Assembly: GCA_031278535.1 (NCBI GenBank)
Contig: JAITKH010000117.1
Location: forward strand, 1 to 10,801
DNA length: 10,801 bases
Source of the DNA: Planctomycetota bacterium
GTDB taxonomy: Bacteria; Planctomycetota; SZUA-567
Reading direction: 5' to 3'
The notes below the pieces were generated by a model. That model saw only the letters and a list, made by a program, of their open reading frames with translations, was not told where the DNA came from and ran no database searches. The position numbers and the translations under genes are program-made. Each line of letters starts with the position of its first letter. Positions within the stretch are counted from its first letter, which is position 1. Below, one piece after another: positions 8,000 through 10,801 of the stretch.

Positions 8000-8611
8000 A
8001 TGAAATCATCGCGTTTACTGGCCGGTCTTGTCATCGGCGCCATATGCCTGACCCTGTTTTCCGGCTGTGAAACGCAACGGTCGGCATGCGAACGGGAAAA
8101 GCGCATAACCGAACGTCTTGACGAGATGCAGTCGGATCTTGATACCCAGATTACGGGCATCAATGCCGAAATGGCGAATTTGCGTTCAAATCCACCGGTG
8201 GTGGTGCAATCGGCGCCTGTCACCACTTCATCCATGCCAGTTCCGGTGGATTCCATCGCGATTGAAGATAATTACGGCTACCAGTCCAAGCGCGACGAAC
8301 TTCAGGCCTTGGCCGAAGCCAGCCGTCGGCAACAGTTGTACGCGCCCCCTCCGCCGCCTGCCCGTTCCTCCGCCGGGAGGGGCAACGCCATCCGGGTGCC
8401 GGTACCCGCCCGCACTGTGCAAGCCGCCTTGCGCGAAGCCGGTTTTTACAATGGCAATATTGACGGCAAGGTGGGCCCGCAAACCGTTTCCGCCATCTCC
8501 GCTTTCCAAAGGAGCCAGGGTATCAAGGCGGATGGCATTGTCGGCAGGGTAACTTGGCAACATTTACAGGCCTTTGTCCCAGCCGGCATGTCGACCGTAC
8601 GGGATAAATGA
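8000..8611 (+). CDS. Lipoprotein with C-terminal peptidoglycan-binding domain
   Basis: This encodes a 203-residue envelope protein. Residues 1-22 form a classic export signal: KSSR, then a hydrophobic core, ending in LFSGC with Cys23 as the probable lipidated residue (Phe at -3 makes the lipobox slightly atypical). Residues about 30-62 are a charged heptad-like helix, probably a coiled coil, which might mediate oligomerisation. A low-complexity linker follows, including a run of prolines at 116-120. Residues about 138-189 are a PG_binding_1 domain: VQAALREAGFYNGNIDGKVGP, then TVSAISAFQRSQGIKADGIVG and TWQHL, the standard three-helix repeat. The likely role is tethering a membrane to the cell wall. 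No hydrolase domain is present. It appears to be a single-gene unit with its own promoter. What it partners with is unknown. Confidence 0.9.
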   Translation: MKSSRLLAGLVIGAICLTLFSGCETQRSACEREKRITERLDEMQSDLDTQITGINAEMANLRSNPPVVVQSAPVTTSSMPVPVDSIAIEDNYGYQSKRDELQALAEASRRQQLYAPPPPPARSSAGRGNAIRVPVPARTVQAALREAGFYNGNIDGKVGPQTVSAISAFQRSQGIKADGIVGRVTWQHLQAFVPAGMSTVRDK

Positions 8612-8622
8612 ATCCATTTCCC

Positions 8623-8645
8623 GTTTTCCCTGGGTCACAGGAAAC
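8623..8645 (+). terminator. Hairpin just after the lipoprotein stop, possible terminator
   Basis: GTTT plus CCTG pairs with CAGG plus AAAC around the loop GGTCA, with a 2-nt bulge on the left arm. It begins 12 nt after the TGA. There is no T-run behind it, so intrinsic termination is doubtful, but its position suits a 3'-end structure. Confidence 0.3.
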
Positions 8646-8853
8646 CGGAACATGTCGAAAGTACCATTTTAGCTATTTTGTGATATGCCCCTCTTCCGGG
8701 TGCCCGAGGGTCTGAAAGTCTGGAAGGCAACGCCGGATTGCGCCGACAGGGGCGAGGCGTGTCCGGACCCGGCGGTGTGTCGGACTTCGGCGCGTGGAAA
8801 GGGGACAGTGCGGTAACTCGGAAGGCGCTCTTGCCTCTCCAGGAATTGAACAG
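8646..8853. other. Noncoding stretch, probably degraded IS sequence
   Basis: I see no intact gene here. The sequence leads without an obvious boundary into the IS256 transposase fragment. The part from 8794 is in an open frame with that fragment, but its residues do not resemble the usual IS256 N-terminus. No IS256 terminal inverted repeat could be placed. Confidence 0.4.
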
Positions 8854-9012
8854 GTGGCTGGGGCGGTTGATTTGAAGGTTCCCAAGCCAAGGAGATTGCC
8901 TCTGGAGAGCGCGATAAGTGAGCGGTACCGTCGTCGGGAGTCGCCGGCGGAAGAGGCGTTGGCGGAAATGTGTCTGGCTGGAGTGTCGGTGCGCAGAGTG
9001 GGGGACATTACC
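8854..9012 (+). pseudogene. Fragment of an IS256-family (mutator-type) transposase
   Basis: The plus-strand frame reads VAGAVDLKVPKPRR, then ESAISERYRRRESPAEEALAE and CLAGVSVRRVGDIT. This matches the well-conserved IS256 segment that precedes the DDE domain (typical wording LKVPKLR, ETAIIERYRRRESSVEEAL, EMYLAGVSVRRVEDIT). Only about 53 residues of a protein that is usually near 400 are left. The catalytic DDE core is absent, and similarity stops abruptly after DIT, where the sequence turns into an opposite-strand IS66 remnant. The frame stays open beyond that point only by chance. It is non-functional. Confidence 0.75.
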
Positions 9013-9017
9013 GGACA

Positions 9018-9510
9018 CTATCGTGCCGAACGTCTCGACAGATGGAAAGTGCCGGTCAACAACGGCGCCAACGTCGCCAGATTCGGACCAAACATCTCCT
9101 TGCCAATCACCTTCGAAGACCGGGCGGTCGTCAACTCCCCGCGGGCGCAACGAAGGGAATGGAAACGATGCTCCGTCACCATCGGCGCCAGGGGCGGAAT
9201 CTCCCGCATCTGATACCGATCCGGATTCGCATCCTCCCCGGACAACGGCTTGCCGCAACGGCGGCAGACCCCCGGCTTGTGCTCCGCCGCTTCCGGGACC
9301 TTGTCGCCCGGCAGGAACTTCCGGGCATACCCTTCATGACCCGGTTGGCCACCGCGTCTTCTTCCTGACCTCCGTTTTCGGCTTGGCCGAAGGAACCTCA
9401 GGACCATCCGGCGACGGAGGCTTGGATGAATTCCGCGAATTCATCCCCAGGCGCCCTTCCAAGGCTGCAATACGCTTCTCCTGCGAAAGTCCGCCATACT
9501 CCACCGGCAT
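9018..9510 (-). pseudogene. IS66-family transposase, N-terminal part, frameshifted
   Basis: From the ATG at 9510 the first frame reads MPVEYGGLSQEKRIAALEGR, then LGMNSRNSSKPPSPDGP and PSAKPKTEVRKK. This is the IS66 N-terminal helix and NSxNSSKPPSxDGP signature. That frame ends at 9334. The next frame (+1) takes over at about 9370-9395 with GRRRGGQPGHEG, then HKPGVCRRCGKPLSGE, IPPLAPMVTEHRFHSLRC and FGPNLATLAPLLTGTFHLSRR, to a stop at 9018-9020. One small indel explains the switch. The zinc-binding region keeps the first CxxC, but its second pair is reduced to a single Cys (RCARGE). The whole DDE catalytic domain is missing. About 160 of the roughly 450-500 residues usual for the family remain, so it is non-functional. 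Confidence 0.85.
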
Positions 9511-9559
9511 GCATCAACTCCCACCGAATAGCAACTCAATCGCTGAAATGAGCCGGGAA

Positions 9560-9566
9560 CGCTTAC
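9560..9566 (-). repeat. IS66-type terminal tip GTAAGCG
   Basis: The 7 bases match the conserved tip of IS66-family inverted repeats, in the right orientation and close (56 bp) to the transposase start. Only this one end is present in the window. Confidence 0.5.
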
Positions 9567-9695
9567 CAATGGCCGATGCGCGAATGTGTTCGGCACAGTG
9601 CGCGGGCGGCGCCCCGGATTTGAAGCCGGCCGCCGCCGTCATGGCGCAAAAAACCGCCGGCGCCGGACCGCCTCCGGCAATTTGCCACATTCCTC
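9567..9695. other. Noncoding stretch between IS66 relic and promoter
   Basis: This stretch is GC-rich with several short CCGG-type palindromes. An A6 run at 9644-9649 is flanked by GC-rich sequence but does not make a proper terminator on either strand. No gene or RNA was recognised. Confidence 0.4.
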
Positions 9696-9725
9696 TCGAC
9701 TTGAAAGTGGAAAAGCGCCTATAAT
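9696..9725 (+). promoter_or_regulatory. Possible promoter of the gene at the right edge
   Basis: A perfect -10 box TATAAT (9720-9725) is preceded at 18 bp by TCGACT (9696-9701), which matches the -35 consensus TTGACA in 4 of 6 positions. Transcription would start near 9732, giving a leader of about 60 nt to the ATG at 9794. A nearby TTGAAA (9701-9706) is too close (13 bp) to serve as the -35 box. Confidence 0.55.
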
Positions 9726-9793
9726 GAACTATTTGGCGTCCACATGGCTGGCCGCCAGGTTTTTATCCCGTCCCTTCGCGAGAAAGGGTCAAA

Positions 9794-10801
9794 ATGATGG
9801 CGCGAGACGGCGCCAATGTCGTCATCGATCGCTACAATTCGCTCAGCGTCCCGGATCAAATGGTGCTCCAAGCTCTTTCGGCGCTGATGTGCCCGGCGGC
9901 TGCGCATGTGGTGACCTCATGCCTCATCAAGGCCGGATGCCGCGAGTCGCAGCTTCGGGCCTTTTCCCCTCAGAACGTCCTTACCCGCCTCGCCCGCCTG
10001 GCGAAAGAAGGGTTCGTACGCGAACGCCCCTCTGATCCGAAAGCGCCTCGGAACCGCCTCTGGCAATGCCATCCGGAGACCGGCGAGGTGGCGTTGCGCC
10101 ACGCCTTCCGGGATGGGCGCTTCCTTCCCTTCGCCCGCGCCGTCGCGAACGATTCGGCCCGCCACCGCCTTCGTCTGGCCTTCCATGCCGGCGATTGGGC
10201 TTTCGCCGATCGCGAATTCAAAAAGATCGTCCAGGAATCCCCGGGAGAAGCCGGTCTGTTTCTCGCCGGATTGGCGACTCTTCAAGTAGACGATTCCTGG
10301 CGGCGCGGACTCGCCACCCCGGCTTTCGCCGGCCTCCTTGCCGCCGCGTTGAACGATCTGGCCCTCGGGCTCGGAAAGCCGGGTATCCTGGAGGGAATAG
10401 CGAGGGAAGCTTTGGCGAAGCGCGGTCCGGAACGGGAATGGGACGATCTTGTCGTTGCACAAGTCGGCATGTTTGCCCTGCGGGGGAAAACCGCCGATGC
10501 CGAAAAAACGTCCGGATTGGCCCACGGCACGTGCAACTCCCTCCTCGCCGGCCTGATCGCCGCCATGGCCGCCGGCAAGGAGGAAGCGGCCGCCATGGCC
10601 GCGAATCTGACGGCGGAACGTCGTACCCGCTTTGGATCGGGGGAAATCGTGGCGCCGGACATCTGGGCATTCTGGCAAGTTCTGGCCTTCATGACCAACG
10701 ATTCCCCGGAGGCAGTTCGACTCATCCTCCGCTGCCTCGCCACCGCCTCCATTTCACAACATCCAATCTCCGGCGCATTGTCCTGCCTTCGGCATGCATT
10801 C
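9794..10801 (+). CDS. Unrecognised large protein, N-terminal part (runs off the window)
   Basis: An open frame runs from ATG 9794 to the last base (336 codons) without a stop. The codons are strongly G/C-ending, as in the operon genes, so it is real coding sequence. AGAAAGGG (9781-9788) lies 5 nt before the ATG. A second ATG at 9797 is possible. No in-frame ATG exists upstream before the TGA at 9725. The start reads MMARDGANVVIDRYNSLS. Residues about 20-85 (PDQMVLQALSALMCPAAAHV, later QNVLTRLARLAKEGFVRERP) resemble a helical, winged-helix-like domain in which the last helix and hairpin read LARLAKEGFVRE. The rest is Ala/Leu-rich and helical (for example LAGLIAAMAAGKEEAAAMAA), suggesting alpha-helical repeats. 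There is no signal peptide and no nucleotide-binding motif in the visible part. I cannot assign a family. A large multidomain protein whose catalytic part lies beyond the edge is likely. Confidence 0.85.
   Translation, partial: MMARDGANVVIDRYNSLSVPDQMVLQALSALMCPAAAHVVTSCLIKAGCRESQLRAFSPQNVLTRLARLAKEGFVRERPSDPKAPRNRLWQCHPETGEVALRHAFRDGRFLPFARAVANDSARHRLRLAFHAGDWAFADREFKKIVQESPGEAGLFLAGLATLQVDDSWRRGLATPAFAGLLAAALNDLALGLGKPGILEGIAREALAKRGPEREWDDLVVAQVGMFALRGKTADAEKTSGLAHGTCNSLLAGLIAAMAAGKEEAAAMAANLTAERRTRFGSGEIVAPDIWAFWQVLAFMTNDSPEAVRLILRCLATASISQHPISGALSCLRHAF

Larger units (their letters stand above)
9013..9566 (-). mobile_element. Truncated IS66-family element, 5' end only
   Basis: On the minus strand the element begins at GTAAGCG (9566-9560), the tip sequence typical of IS66-family terminal repeats. 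A 49-nt gap then leads to a transposase (TnpC-type) start at 9510. The element is cut off near 9013-9029, where it meets the IS256 fragment, so the other end and any target duplication are missing. No tnpA or tnpB gene precedes the transposase, so it would belong to the single-gene IS66 group (ISBst12-like). That assignment is inferred. Confidence 0.65.

Noticed and set aside
8794..9213. Plus-strand 139-codon ORF that looks like one gene
   Set aside because: Its first half is an IS256 fragment and its second half is the antisense of IS66, so it is a chimera with no coherent product.
9424..9446. Perfect 10-bp inverted repeat with a 3-nt centre (GGATGAATTC / GAATTCATCC)
   Set aside because: It lies inside the IS66 coding signature NSRNSS. 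The repeated Asn-Ser codons create the symmetry, so no separate function is needed.
9641..9680. GC-rich stem followed by a T6 run on the minus strand, terminator-like
   Set aside because: The bases next to the T-run have no proper complementary arm at hairpin distance, and the CCGG palindromes do not end at the T-run.
9917..10678. Minus-strand 253-codon ORF
   Set aside because: The plus strand is open throughout with strong G/C-ending codons and a good ribosome binding site. The minus frame is its shadow.

Overview
This is a bacterial chromosomal window with GC-rich coding sequence and strongly G/C-biased third codon positions. No gene fixes the phylum. An AddAB-type recombination pair instead of RecBCD, a lipid-anchored peptidoglycan-binding protein, and IS256 and IS66 relics would fit an uncultivated Gram-negative lineage, for example in or near the PVC or delta-proteobacterial groups. 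That placement is a guess.

Layout. (1) Positions 1-75 hold a complete tRNA-Glu(CTC) on the minus strand. Its likely promoter lies at 172-199, and a perfect 12-bp inverted repeat (99-141) lies in its leader. (2) Positions 269-7511 hold a compact plus-strand operon: an RluD-like pseudouridine synthase, an AddB-like PD-(D/E)XK nuclease subunit and an AddA helicase-nuclease. Both junctions are 4-bp ATGA stop/start overlaps, so translation is probably coupled. (3) Positions 7512-7999 are mostly intergenic. They hold a possible 53-residue gene, a clean TATAAT box and a ~140-nt leader with two tiny ORFs. (4) Positions 8000-8611 encode a lipoprotein with a C-terminal PG_binding_1 domain. (5) Positions 8612-9566 are an insertion-sequence graveyard. 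A piece of an IS256-family transposase (plus strand) abuts the 5' end of an IS66-family element (minus strand), which is frameshifted and truncated. (6) From 9794 to the right edge runs a long open plus-strand gene, at least 336 residues, that I do not recognise. It has a promoter-like sequence and a good ribosome binding site.

How they work together. AddA and AddB should form a helicase-nuclease that resects double-strand breaks for RecA loading. The AddB subunit has no Walker A motif, and the three C-terminal cysteines that normally complete the Fe-S cluster of its nuclease domain are missing. The pseudouridine synthase is probably only a housekeeping passenger in the operon. The lipoprotein is a separate cell-envelope unit. 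I see no clear new defence or mobile system. The best leads are the divergent AddB, the unrecognised edge gene, the small ORFs around 7559-7987, and the tRNA leader hairpin.
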